NCBI GenBank assembly: GCA_025024175.1
Contig: QCXZ01000001.1
Span: forward strand, 23,988,942-24,052,941
Direction: 5' to 3'
DNA length: 64,000 bases
Source: Rhyzopertha dominica
Lineage: Eukaryota; Arthropoda; Insecta; Coleoptera; Bostrichidae
In this document: positions 45,870 to 57,709 of the stretch, in pieces
Position numbering within the stretch: the stretch's first letter is position 1
Layout of the letters: each line of letters starts with the position of its first letter
Notes under the pieces: generated by a model
Told to the model about the DNA's origin: nothing
What the model saw: only the letters and a program-made list of their open reading frames with translations
Database searches by the model: none
Translations under genes and position numbers: made by a program

Positions 45870-47320
45870 GATCTTTGTATGAAACAGTTTTTTAACATAC
45901 AGATTTTATTAATAGCCATTGCGTATCGGAACTTTGCAATTTGCATGCCATGATGTGCGGAATCGCGAAAGTCGAAAATGCTCATTTTTCGAAGGCTCGT
46001 GCAGGTGCATGTATATCGTATATCAATCACGCTGTTACTAGAAGTTGTGTGATCCCCGCGTTCCCTCACCCGCGCACCATGGTCCTGGTCGTGTAATGCA
46101 GACGTTTGATGGAAGGGGTACAGTCTGATATTCCCCTTTAACGAAATTCAAAGCTCCGATTTACCGCATTTAATACCATGTAGCAGTTCCGATGTTTACC
46201 GCTACGTACCGCCACCATACAGAGATAAATTGGCAAAATAGGTGTCCGCGATAAATCCCATAAGGTGAGCACACTATAATATGTATACACAAGGATAGTA
46301 CTTTGGAAGATATAAGATGATTTTTCGAATATCTGCAATTTACAAACATGTCTGTAAATTCTTTTCTCTTGGAAAGTTTGAATTTCTGTAAAAACGTCCC
46401 CAAAGAATATTTGCGTAGATATCAATGCCTTTGTTAAATTAGTATACGGGGTCACTTCAAAAATGTATCGGTCCAAAATAATTTTTTAAATGCCGCACAC
46501 TATTTTTTCACTTATAGGAATAGAGCTTCAAATCATCATTCCATTTGCGCTTTATTTAAGTATACAAAGCTTTTTATGCATTTGCCTGCGAGTTTAAAGC
46601 GCATATTTTGACAGCACGGGCACAAAAAATTAGCCTTATTCACCCATATCAATTTTCGTCTAACTTCATTAAGTAAAGGAGTTTAAAAGTGTCCAATTTT
46701 TCACACCCAGTACACAATCATATTGAATAAATAAATAAATGTATGACTAAATTTAGTTTTGTCCTGTTGGGCATGGTCGTCGCTAAAACCACTCGAGGCA
46801 CAAAGCACTGCATTAATTACGAGCGCAAAGTTTAGCTGTCTGTTAGCGGTGGTATTTCTCAAAGCCTGTGTTCGCACCAGAAAGCGTGTGGAGAAGTTGT
46901 GGCTAGTAAAACATAGCATATGTTAGCTCGTCAGAAGGTAGCGTTTGAAATGGTTATTTTCAGAATATCAACTTGTACCTGGGATATATACTGGACTTGA
47001 TTTAGAGGCACACGAGCGACAGTTCCGATGTGAACAATTACACTGGCCGGCAAAAAAGACTTTCTTTGATGTAATATAAATCTGAATAGCTAGTAGTAGT
47101 AGAATAAACCTACCTAAACATGAAATTGGACAAAAAGATGTTACACTGAGATACCTCGGCGTAATTGAGTTATAGTGGTCTCTATCCGTAATAACTGTAT
47201 TTAAAATTCACTAAAAGGAAAGCTTTCATATAGTGATATTTAAGTCTTGCTGCTTAGGGAGTACATTTTTCAGTTGAAGTATACACTTAAAACACATTCA
47301 GTAACGTTTAACTTTGTCTA
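45870..47320. other. Second dispersed-repeat copy; otherwise unassigned
   Basis: 46263-46294 pairs with 43661-43692. Minus-strand frames at 46138-46476 cover the repeat and are not independent genes. The ATG frame at 46701-46919 (-) has no known domain. Confidence 0.3.
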
Positions 47321-47329
47321 AAACTATAC

Positions 47330-47960
47330 CCTCTGCAATTACTTAAAATCCTTGGCAGGGTCTATGGGAGCTATATTTGCACCAGTTTTAGTTATAATTA
47401 GAGGTAGCGATATAAAGCTGCTACTGTATACTCAAATATAAATAGCATACTATGAAATTTTATTTATGAGCGTATAGTAGTAATATATCCGGGTAAAAAA
47501 GTGCAACTATAAATTGTAAATAACTGTGGTCCAGGAACAGAGTCTTGCGGAACTCCAAACAAAAAACTACTTACAGTTAAATAACTGGAATAGAGCTCTC
47601 TGCACAAATAATTTTTAAATTAATTAATAACCTTGATATTTAACGCTATATGTATATTTCAAGAAAACTAATGAAAAAGCTTTAGATAACTACAGCGTAA
47701 AATATAAGCAATAAGACCGTAGTTTATGAGGAAAGGAAACGTCCACAAGCTGCGCTAAATTAACTTTTTTGCATGGTCCCTTGAAATATCTGTATATATT
47801 TAGTATTACAGTATTGAAGTACACCAATTATGGTTCTCCAACCACTGCTGATATTACCTCGGTATCACCACCAAATTGGATTCTTCGAAGGTGCTTTAAT
47901 TTTAAAATTAGATTTTAGTGGATGGGGTTAGATCTGGAGAACAGATTAGCCGTTCAAAAA
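47330..47960 (-). pseudogene. Jockey-type LINE RT relic
   Basis: On the minus strand, LCRELYSSYLTVSSF leads into GVPQDSVPGPQLFTIYS, a lightly altered GVPQGSVLGPLLFxIY motif. Before it lie an LNIKVIN segment and a decayed AFDxVWH region ending LSKAFH. The catalytic FADD box after the motif is lost. The order and spacing are those of a LINE ORF2. Confidence 0.6.
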
Positions 47961-48734
47961 TTTTTAATTCAGCATGGTGAATGACAGCTACCAAAATACA
48001 GCTTCTGTGAACCATACCGTTTTTTCTGGTGAAAAAGCATACCTCGTGTCAGTTTTGCTCTTCTCTTATCCTTGATTGCTTCGCTTCCTTTTGGTATATC
48101 CATAATATTTATTTGATATGGTGTGCCCATGCTGTAAGCTGTCCACGAAAATAAAGCCTAAAAATCCTTTAATGCGGTACTCATAATCTTCTCGTAACTA
48201 TACAAATTTCTTACGTCGATAATAATCCTAGTTTATCACAACTCTTGATTTAGTTTTGTTCATTTTGTTAAAAAACAGCTTAGTACATAGAAATAACTCT
48301 AAACATGTATGTAGCAGACATATACTAATGTCAAAAATAAGCTTTCCAATTGCATTCTACAAGTATAGTTTCATTTATCAGGTAAGGGGCAGTAATTAAT
48401 GATTATCCTCGTATTTGTTTTAAAAGTCTAACGGTTGTTTAAGAGATCAACTCATAAAAGTTTTGTTTAAGAAGCATGGTGTTATGTAGTGACAATGCAA
48501 TAAACAATGTGATGGATTTTTAATAGTACTTTTGTAGCGCAAGGGCATGTNGGTACTGGTACTTTGATTTAGTATCGTGTTGTAGGTGCATTAAAAGCAA
48601 TAAGTTATTTGTCACATAGTAATAATTCATGAGCAATTAACTTTTACCAGCTCGAATTGATCATAAACTGAAGACAAAATTATTACAATAGCTAGAATCT
48701 AAGTTCATTGAATCTTAAGTAATAATAACTTTAA

Positions 48735-50065
48735 TTGTGTTATCGTAAATGGTAATATTCTGCGAGCTTTTATAGATCTTGGTAGCACATGCAATACAAT
48801 AAGACAATCGGATGCTAATAAAATAGGTTTGAAATGTGACAAATCCCAGGTTAGTTCAATTCGTGGCTATGGAGGGGGAATTGTGACATCTCAAGGGNTT
48901 ATTGAATTTCATTTGGAAATTGATAATTTAAAATTACATACTATGGCTGTTGTAGTATCAGATTTTGTGCAGGCTACTCGACTATTTACAGGGCTGCCGG
49001 TGACAGAAAATACGAACATAGCAGTTTTCAAAGACAATGAAATGTTACAGTTGTTTTAAAATTGCCATGTATTAAAGATACTTGTAGTGCTTCACGTAAA
49101 ATAAAATCAGATAGTACAATTCCATCAGGGTTTTGGCCACACGTTGTTGTTAAAGCTGTTAACTTTAATGGTTATTATATGTAGAAGCTAGCATTCGTAT
49201 GAATGAATGGCAAGAGTATTGTATTCCACATACAATTTTGCGATTTGGAATAGATATACTCGTATCAGTAGTAATTCAAGTTATAAACTTATCTAATCGT
49301 GATGTTGAAATATCTAGTAAGAAGCCTATTGCTAGGGGTTGGCCGTGTATTGAACAATCAAATGAGTCTATCATCAAAGTACAAACGTATAGATCTTGCA
49401 AGTTTGCCTTTATTGACGCTCGATGACACAACTGTTGGAGATGGGTATGGACGAGACAAAAATAAGTTGTTAAAATTGCTAAATAGATGTTGTTTTGCAA
49501 AATCTGCAGAAATATCTATTTAATTGCAACAAGATACTCCATTTGTATATAGACCTTATCATATGTCTAACAGTGAGCAAGCAAGCAGTCAGTTCAGTTG
49601 TTACCGAGCTGCTTGACAATGGTACAATTCGCGAGTCGAATTTACATTATTCTTCCCCAGTCTTATTAGTCAAGCAAAAGAACGGTGAATATAGGATGTG
49701 TATTGATTACAGAAAATTGAACCAGTTGACAGTTAAAGATCGATACCCGTTACCCAGAATTGATGACCAATTAGATAAACTTCAAGGAAGTGTGTTTTAT
49801 ACAACCTTAGATTTGAGAGTTGGTTATGATCAGATACCAATAGCTGAAAACTAAAAATTTTGCGTCCTTTATAACTTCAGAATCTCAATACGAATTCAAT
49901 AGGCATCCTTTCAGATTAGCAAACGCACACAGTGCATTTCAGGGATTAATGAACCGAATTTTAAAACCAGCTCGCGATATTGCTGCCATTTATCTTAATG
50001 ACATATTAATTTATTCCAAAACTTGCGATGAGGCTCTTAATAACATGGAATATGTTTACATTTTT
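48735..50065 (+). pseudogene. Ty3/gypsy pol relic (protease and RT)
   Basis: A protease-like FIDLGSTCNTI (DLG in place of DTG) starts near 48770. Then comes a gap of shifted frames. An RT then reads LLDNGTIRESNLHYSSPVLL, MCIDYRKLNQLTVKDRYPLP and FYTTLDLRVGYDQIPIAE. After a shift it continues AFQGLMNRILKPARDI and AAIYLNDILIYS, where the catalytic YxDD has become YLND. No LTRs, RNase H or integrase found. The lineage differs from the intact element at 14.7-19.3 kb. An N lies at 48898. Confidence 0.75.
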
Positions 50066-50267
50066 TTTTCAAAAAGGCGGTTCAACACTTATCCATGTTT
50101 TTAATTATGACAGGTTCTGCACGCCCAAGCCAGAATTTTAAGAGTAATTTTGAAGGTAGAAACTGGTGAGTGATGAGCTCGAATAGTTGCTTGTTTATCC
50201 TAATAATTTAATGTCCTGTTATAGTTTGATTGATTTTAATTCGGTGCGTTTCTGTTGGTTTATAGTC

Positions 50268-50475
50268 AGTCGGCTCAAGAGAGAGCGGTAACCATACAGT
50301 GTACGGAGTAGTGTACCTGTACAGAGTACGATTACGATTACACGCGTTTACTATTGTTCGTATTTAAGATGAACAAACTTGATCCTTATAAAAGGAAAAA
50401 GCAAACATATCAAATACCCTCCTCCACGGTTGATAATGCCACCGTAACTAACAGGGCAAGCAAAAACCGTTTCAG
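50268..50475 (+). CDS. Candidate first exon
   Basis: An initiator-like TCAGTCGG (50268) is followed by about 100 bp of CpG-bearing leader and an ATG at 50369 opening MNKLDPYKRKKQTYQIPSST. A donor (TTCAG|GTTGAC, GT at 50476) would end the exon; unspliced, the frame stops after 45 codons. The residues are basic and Ser/Thr-rich; I recognise no family and no second exon. Confidence 0.28.
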
Positions 50476-50479
50476 GTTG

Positions 50480-52260
50480 ACAGTTGCCTACGCATTTCAC
50501 CCGTAAGCGTACCGAATAGCGTCATGTGGGTGTCCGTTATGCTGAACGTGTTTGAATGCTTATCGTCATTCAGACGGAGCAGGACCGATCGTAAACGTAT
50601 TCGCTTTTCCGTACTGAGGAGCAGATGTTGACGTCAATATTTTATAGGTGTTGAACTGCAGAAATGTGTCTGGAAAATGCATTTGCCTTCAATACGCCTA
50701 ACCGGTTGAGGGGCATAAAATATCTAGTTTATTTGCAGGGAGGCTTTACTGCAGTGCTGTACCCCATTGGCACACTGACAATTTTTAATAGCTTAAACAA
50801 AATATTTAGGTAAAGGCCTGTAAAACAGGATAGCAGCTATATTCTGTATTAAATGTCCCATCTAGTTGTTAGGTCGCCCTAAACGAACCCTATAACTATA
50901 ACGCTAAACTTAATAAAGTTATTAAATAACTTTATTAAGTTACAAATTTTGTTTTATTGTATATTAAACTGCTCAAAGTTTATCCACTTTATTCAATAAT
51001 AGGTAAATCACTTTCGGCTAGAATGTGTAGCCATCGTCAGTACCATTTACTCATAATAATTAATCAAATACATTTCTCACGAAAAACTGACTGTCAAAAT
51101 GCAAGCAAACAAACATGCCGACAACAAAAAGATTTCAATGAACGAACAGATCGAAATAGTTTAATACGGGACAACTAAAATATAAAAAAATCATTGAAAA
51201 TGATTAAATTTAGGTCCTTTGAATATTTCCAAAATTTCTAAATAATTTAATATTGAAGATTTGGTACAAATATGTAACAAATTTAACTCGTTTAATGTAG
51301 CAATGTGTTTATGTAATAACAAATGGTTAGCCAAAGGCGAATTTATTGTAACAACTAACTAAGAGTTATCTACATTCTAACCGAAAACGCTTTATTAAAT
51401 AAAGTTGATAAACTTAGAGTAGAAATAACATTAATATCCACTTGGAGGTATGGATCAGTTTTCTATTCTAATAAAGTTAATTATCGTACATAGAGGAACG
51501 ACTTATGACGAGGTATGCAGTCCGAGTTATGAATAACTGAGATTTCTTCAAAATTACAAAATCATGCACAAAAAATGAAAGCCAGCGTAGGTACACAGTC
51601 GATCCTAAGGCTTTTCGAATTGGCAATTGCAATCCATATTCTTTAATTCTGAACATAAACCTAACTCATGATTGTTTTATTCTCTATAGCATCCGTGTAT
51701 TTTCCTACACGCGAAGACAACCCATATATGTATACTCTCACATCACAATGGTGTTGCGTATCAGCGCCATCTGTGGACGGGAGTCGCAGGCGTCTAGATG
51801 CGGTGAGTGATCCAAGCTACACACAGAGGACAGGAATGTGGAGACTCCAGAGGGTGCTATCAATCTAACCTTCGCGAAAGTGTCTGGAAGGGGTCGCTTC
51901 TGGAATTTTGATGGTGATGGTGTATAACCTGTCGGAGAGAAGCGCGGAAGTGCGGAATTCGAATAGGGATTATCAAGTGAGCGAAAGACTTGGTGAAACA
52001 GGTGTTTTAGTGCCAAGTGTGTGCAGTGTAGTGGTTTAGTGAATTATTGATGTTAAAACAGTAATGTTTTGAACAAGCTGTGATTAGACTTAGTATTTGA
52101 TACTAGTGTTTTTAATAAAAGGAGTTTAGTCAGAAATCATCAGTTTTCGAACTTCGTAGTCGTAATAATATGATTTACGAGATATTATAAATCAGTAACA
52201 TAAATGAAGATATCGAATCGGATCTACGGACGTAATCCCTGCATAGAATTTTCCTAATAG
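50480..52260. other. Unassigned; short palindrome and GCGCCATCTGTG motif
   Basis: TGACGTCA at 50629-50636. A GC-richer patch at 51720-52000 with CAGCGCCATCTGTGG (51757) directly precedes the LINE scrap at 52.3 kb and could be its 5' region. Confidence 0.3.
50907..50941. repeat. Perfect 17-bp palindrome
   Basis: Arms AACTTAATAAAGTTATT and its exact complement around a single A. AT-rich, so a cruciform or a chance expansion is possible. Confidence 0.8.
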
Positions 52261-52269
52261 GTAGCAGAT

Positions 52270-52800
52270 ATAGCTACTGAGGTGGAATTTATTACTAAAC
52301 AAATAAATCAGATGCTTAATTTCCGGACACCTTTAAAAACCACAACTGTTTCGAAGCCCAAGAGCCCGTAGATAACTGATAACATTAATCTGTTAATTAA
52401 ATTAAGAAAGATAAAGTTCAGATTAAGTTTAAACCGACTGAGTTACAGAGTCATTTGCAGTACTGTAAAGATAATATAAAGAAAGATACATGTCTATCCG
52501 CAATGAGAATAAGGCATATTTTAGCTTGCATTCAAAGAGACAACATGATGGAGAATTGTCCCTCATAGTGGTTTGACTACAAAATCATTTTATTATTATT
52601 TATGATTCTATAAGTAACCAAATGCGAAAACAAGCAATGAGGAAACGATTCAATTTTACGATAACCATTTTCTTGGATACTCACACGCACCCCTCTCTTT
52701 CACACTATTTGAGGAACATAATGTGTTAAAAATCGTACACGGCCTGAGGGAAAAAGGTACAGCGTTGACGGTGTTAATAGCAGGAGCGCCGACTTTTAGA
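52270..52800 (+). pseudogene. LINE ORF2 relic, region before RT
   Basis: A plus-strand frame has TPLKTTTVSKPKSP, then ITDNINLLIKLRKIKFRL, like the P-W-I-T-x-x-I-x-x-L-x-x-x-R stretch between endonuclease and RT of jockey-type elements. Later come FYDNHFLGYSHAPLSF and VLKIVHGLREKGTAL, where the family approaches the S-x-G-x-D-G-I box. Heavily decayed; orientation is clear but the clade is inferred. Confidence 0.4.
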
Positions 52801-52809
52801 AAACCCCGT

Positions 52810-55510
52810 GGGTGCTCATGCTAACATAACCGTGAAAATCGTATCTATGAATCCGTCCAATAGAACTCAATAGGCGCATATGCAATAGGACAGAAATATG
52901 TGTGATATAAATACAAAGATACAAAAGAGAGAAAAAAGAGATAAGTACAAAAATGCTAGATTTGTTCTATTGCCTTTGTTGGTACCAGTATTATTAAGTC
53001 ATCAACAAAACAGACGAAATGTAGAATAATTAAAGTATCACATTCACAATTTATTGAGAAAAATTTTAAAATTAAAAAAAATACGAATACACAATTCATA
53101 CCCGTAAGCGTTGATAAAATAAAACACAAACACAGCTAACGGTGGTATGCGGGGTGACGTGGGACAGAGGGTAAATCGTGAACATAGAAGGTATGGATCC
53201 CTATCAAACGTTACTGCATTGACAACAAAATTAATCAGAACGTTTAGCTTGTTTTTGTGCGCACGCGCATCAGTATCACTAGCTAATTAATCATTACTGA
53301 TCAGTGTTGATGTCTATTTGGTCGTGGGCGTTCCGCACCCACAATTTACCTCTCGTGGGTGTTGGAGTCCCCGAGTACCCATGGGGTCGGCGCCCCTGGT
53401 TAATAATGTAATTTTCAAATTCTGCTGCCTCTTTATTGTTCCTTATGTGGTGCATGTCATCAAAAGTCGTATTTTGGCAGCATATGTTCCTCAATTGTTA
53501 AAAATCACACAAATACTTCGACTGTCTAAGTATCTGAACTATAAGAGCTTGAACACTTTCGCTCTGTAAGTATTGTTACAACTTTGGTAAAATGCTTGAA
53601 CGAATTATCAGCTATCACCTGATTTTCCGAAAGTCACGAAAAATGACATATCGTTCTGTGCCCACGTGAAATATAATTAACATATAATTATATGCAGTGG
53701 TATTTATTTTCAAGGGATAACTTTCTGTATATGTTATATACTAGGCAAATAGTTATCATATACATTATAAAGTATGAACCACACAATTATTCGTTTATTT
53801 TTACACTGTGGATGGACTGTCAGTTCAAAAGGATCCATATATTAACGAACAAAGAATGTATAGGCCTGGTGTCACAGACAGTAATTACTTGTATTTGTTT
53901 AGGAACCCAGACACATTATTATGTGCCACGAACCATAGTAGGGGGTAGGAAGTGACCCAAAACTTTTGAATAATAAATTCCTCCGGGGCTGGAAGGTATG
54001 CGTGTTCCAAATTTACTTTCCCCCTTTGGATACGCTTCCGGACAAATTAGGTACTTGTTCCTCTCCAATATAAAAATTAACAAACAATTTATGCGTTGCG
54101 GAATAATAGAAAGATGCTGTTAACAATATTCAGTAATTAGATATACGAAGCCTACCGTATTTTTCAAACATGAAAATCAAGATTTTGTTGAATTTCACAT
54201 TTCCAATTTAAATTCATAAAAACATATACAACTTTTATATTGATGCATAAGACGTTTAAAATTTGTGCGCTAGAGTTCCCGTCGTCATCTATAATAAAAT
54301 AAATTCAACTGACTGAGGCAATATGTGATATGTATTCGACCGCTGCATTTGACGTTTAAAATCTGTCTCTGTTTTATCTAAAAATAAAAGCTCATGCCCT
54401 CCGAGGAATTTTATATGAAGTATTCCGGTTTTAAGTGCGATTACATTATCGGTTACTCGTGATTTATCTTTTGTGTAGGTAATGTTAATTCAAATGTAAC
54501 AAAAAGGCATCCGAAACTTAATAATCATATAACTGTTAGGCATTTGCAATAAGCAACTGGTACTCTAATGCAAAAATCAAGGATGAGCGGATTCTAATTA
54601 AGCTGGTTATATAGAGATTATTAATTTAAGAATACGCACGTCTACAAAAAACAGTCTTTAAGTATAGTGTGCAGAATCGTGACGTCACAGTGCACTATTT
54701 GAACGAAGTATTCAGCCACCTTGCATTATATTGTGTTATAGGTATTACAACAATATATGAAATTAAAGTTCTTATGTTTGGGTATCGGAAATATTCCAGA
54801 TTAGCCAAAAGAAGATAATTATTGCTACTTGTGGCCGCTATTGGATAATAAAGTATAAGGGTGTTATGAAAAACCGTATTTTCATCTACAGCGACCTTAC
54901 TTCAACTTGACACTTATTAAAGAGATCTTTTGAAGCAGCAATGTGTTTTGCGTTGGTTGATCTGGAATTCTGCTATCATAAAAAATTTCAGAAATGTCTA
55001 TTATTGTTATAGCTCAAGTTGTAAATAGATATGTAATGATTAAATATGAGTTAGATACAACGAAATAGAGTGGGGATTTATAAATTAAGAAAAGTTTATA
55101 CTGAAGGTGGCAGCAGAGCCGCCGAAATGTGTCTCTAGATTATTGTAGTTAGGGTTATTCATTTATCGTTTAATCCCAAAAGATTTTAGAAATTGCCACG
55201 CCAAAAAAACCAATGCTAATGAAATTCCTACATGTATGACGCTAAATGGTATTTCAGTATATGGAACTCAGCATGTAATTATATATAGTCCGTTTTTAGG
55301 AATCCTGATGCTGTTTATTAAGGCCAACAGTTTCTATTTTAGGTCAATATTGATTTAAATAAAGTAACCTTCAGTTAAGATAATGTTTTTAATGCAATTA
55401 ATAAGTCAGACTGCAATAAAAGAGCTGCCATCAAGTTCCTACAAACTTTGTAGTACTTCCCTAACTCAGCCTTTGTTAGGATTATTTCAAGAATCTGTTC
55501 AAGACAGTTT
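52810..55510. other. Long stretch without recognised genes
   Basis: A minus-strand frame at 53294-53494 reads as hydrophilic protein (NNKEAAEFENYIINQGRRPH) but has no family. A TGACGTCA lies at 54680-54687. The rest is AT-rich. Confidence 0.3.
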
Positions 55511-55519
55511 TTCCAGATA

Positions 55520-56180
55520 CGTGAAAAACTGCGAATGTAATACCTGTTTTTAGGTCTGGATCTAGTAAGTTTATGAAGTTACAGGTTTTCCAGAAATCTG
55601 TACATACCTCAAAAATTTTAGTCTATCGGAGAGAGTAGCTACAAAGTATAAGAACGTTACCTGTTCCGCCCAACGCAGCACATTTACTTTTACTAAAGAC
55701 ATTACTAGCGTTTTCAAAGACGGTTTAGATGATCGTGCTGTATTTACAGATTTTCGGTTAACCACTTTAAAATTAAAACAACACTGCACCTATTTAATCG
55801 TTCTCGAAAAGGTTGTGTAAAAAGTTTTCAGTCAGCGGTAACAGCTGAAATGTCGGAAGGTTCTATTAAAGGCCCTGTTTTATTTAATATTTTTGTATAT
55901 GAAGTTTGCTTTGATATATTGCTAATTTGCTGGATGCTGACGATTCAAAAATGTACAAAAAATGCAGTCCTTGATGATATTGCTACGCTATAACCTGATA
56001 TACGAAAATACTGATGCAATATACATAATATGGAGCTAAATGCTAAAAATGTCAAGTGATATGTTTTAATAAAAATATAATAATAAATTTTCGTTACGCA
56101 CTTTATAATAAGGTTTAAAGACAACTGTCTTTAGGTAGACGTTTGCTACGATTTTATCACTGGCCATAGTAGAAGACTGC
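55520..56180 (+). pseudogene. Jockey-type LINE RT relic
   Basis: Pieces appear in order: DGLDDRAVFTDFR (the VYTDFxKAFD box), then MSEGSIKGPVLFNIFVYEV, a decayed GVPQGSxLGPLLFxIFxND. AD and SK remnants of FADDSKxY follow, then MELNAKNVK and FRYAL from the region NGMELNxKKCKVM. Stops and shifts throughout. The motif set is that of jockey/R1-like elements. Confidence 0.6.
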
Positions 56181-56339
56181 TAGGTTGCTTTAAAAGGTGG
56201 AAACCTGATTTTAAGAACACTAGAGCAACCTTATTAGTGCCTTGCAACTTTCTTGTTCGGTTGTTCGTCACATGCTGAAATATAATTCCATCATCTTGTC
56301 GCCCTATTATCTTACGGACAATGCTCAATTGAATCAGTA

Positions 56340-57435
56340 ATGATTTTCTAAAATTTGTTAAATCTAAATTAGAAAAAATTTTTTATTTAAATTATGTTGA
56401 CTGAGTCTCTACTGCAAAATCGTAAAAAGTTTTAGAATTTTTTATCTTGTTGCTAAAGTTTGATTTCATGTCCCTATCTGTAATTTACGTTGTAAAGATT
56501 TATTGTACATGTCATTTCGCAAACGCTGTTTCTCTTACTGTTCTGTCCTATATAGTACTTGTTAGTCACCTCAAAAAGATTCTAGGTATTTTTTCTGTAT
56601 TTGTTATTTATTTTTAATTATAATCTTTTGTATTGATCGCTATATGTAGCAGTTACACTGGTGGTACTCTAAGTCTCGGAGAAGCTTGCTATAAAAGTAA
56701 TAAATATTAGCGTCTTCTTCTCCTACTATCACAAATCCAAAAATTTGAGGACATGTAAGTTGCCAGTCGAACTAATCCTCAAGGTTGGTAGCGGGTTCTC
56801 CTCCCATGTCCGTTAGATAAATTCCCGCTTAGAAGAAAAACCGATCTTTGGGACTTTGGGAATGCTACCGGAGTTTTCGCAGGTTAATGGCTACCGGCAC
56901 GTACACCTGCCACATTTGCAAGCTCCCATGCATTAGTAATGAATCCCGCAATCCTCTTACGCACTGACCAGGTTCAAGGGGAGACCGTAAATAATTTAAA
57001 TATTGCTTGGATGCGCTTCGCCAGTGGTAGCAATATTTAACTTGTTAGTAACCCAATTATGTGTGGGACTGGATAACCGCTAGGTTTAATAACAGGTGCC
57101 GTTAATTTTAATTGCTCGGGTTTGGCAATGCAGATTTGTGTGGCGGTATTCGTATGAGACCTTCCCAAAGCATTTATCACTTTGGAGCAGCTGTAGCAGA
57201 AGCAGCCCCTACAAAATACTTATTAGGTGTCCGCAAATTTGCTGGCTGAAATGGATTAGAGAGAATTTGTATGAGTAAGATAAAGTAGTTTGTGGCAAAA
57301 GATAAAAGCTGAAATAAAGGCTGCTTACTAATTTTATCTTTGATGCGACGAATGTGTTGATTTTATTTTAGTGGATAAAACCACAGTAGCATCTTATGAA
57401 GAGTTTCGAGCCGTTCAGCAGACAGTGAAACCACT
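56340..57435. other. No gene supported
   Basis: Probably includes the 3' tail of the LINE to the left. The somewhat GC-richer part at 56700-57060 was checked for tRNA and snRNA folds without success. The 60-codon frame at 57096-57278 is unsupported. Confidence 0.3.
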
Positions 57436-57439
57436 GTAT

Positions 57440-57705
57440 TATTAAAAATAACAAAAATACTTCTTTTACCAAATAAATCTCATACCCTTCAAAGTAATCC
57501 CCACCCGATACAAAACATTTATGCCAACGTCAAGTCGAAACAGTGTCCCTGTAATAATACTTAAATAATATTCCTTGTTAACAGTTTGGCCGGTTGAAAA
57601 GAGTTCGTAGTGCACTGTGCCACAATAATCAAATAAAGCTGTCAACATGATATTGATTTTTGAGTGATTTTCACGTGGTTTTTGTGGTCTTGGTTCACCT
57701 TTTTT
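57440..57705 (-). pseudogene. Internally deleted mariner transposase
   Basis: Minus strand: GEPRPQKPRENHSKINIMLT, then ALFDYCGTVHYELFSTGQTV and NKEYYLSII, the central part of mariner transposases including the first catalytic Asp context (FDYRG). The frame then jumps directly to RWHKCFVSGGDYFEGYEIYL, the C-terminal tail. About 100 residues in between, including the last two catalytic positions, are missing, with the junction near 57555. No inverted ends identified. Confidence 0.75.
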
Positions 57706-57709
57706 AACA

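Noticed and set aside
56880..57000. tRNA-like GGTTCAAGGGG box
   Set aside because: No matching A box or acceptor stem at tRNA spacing.
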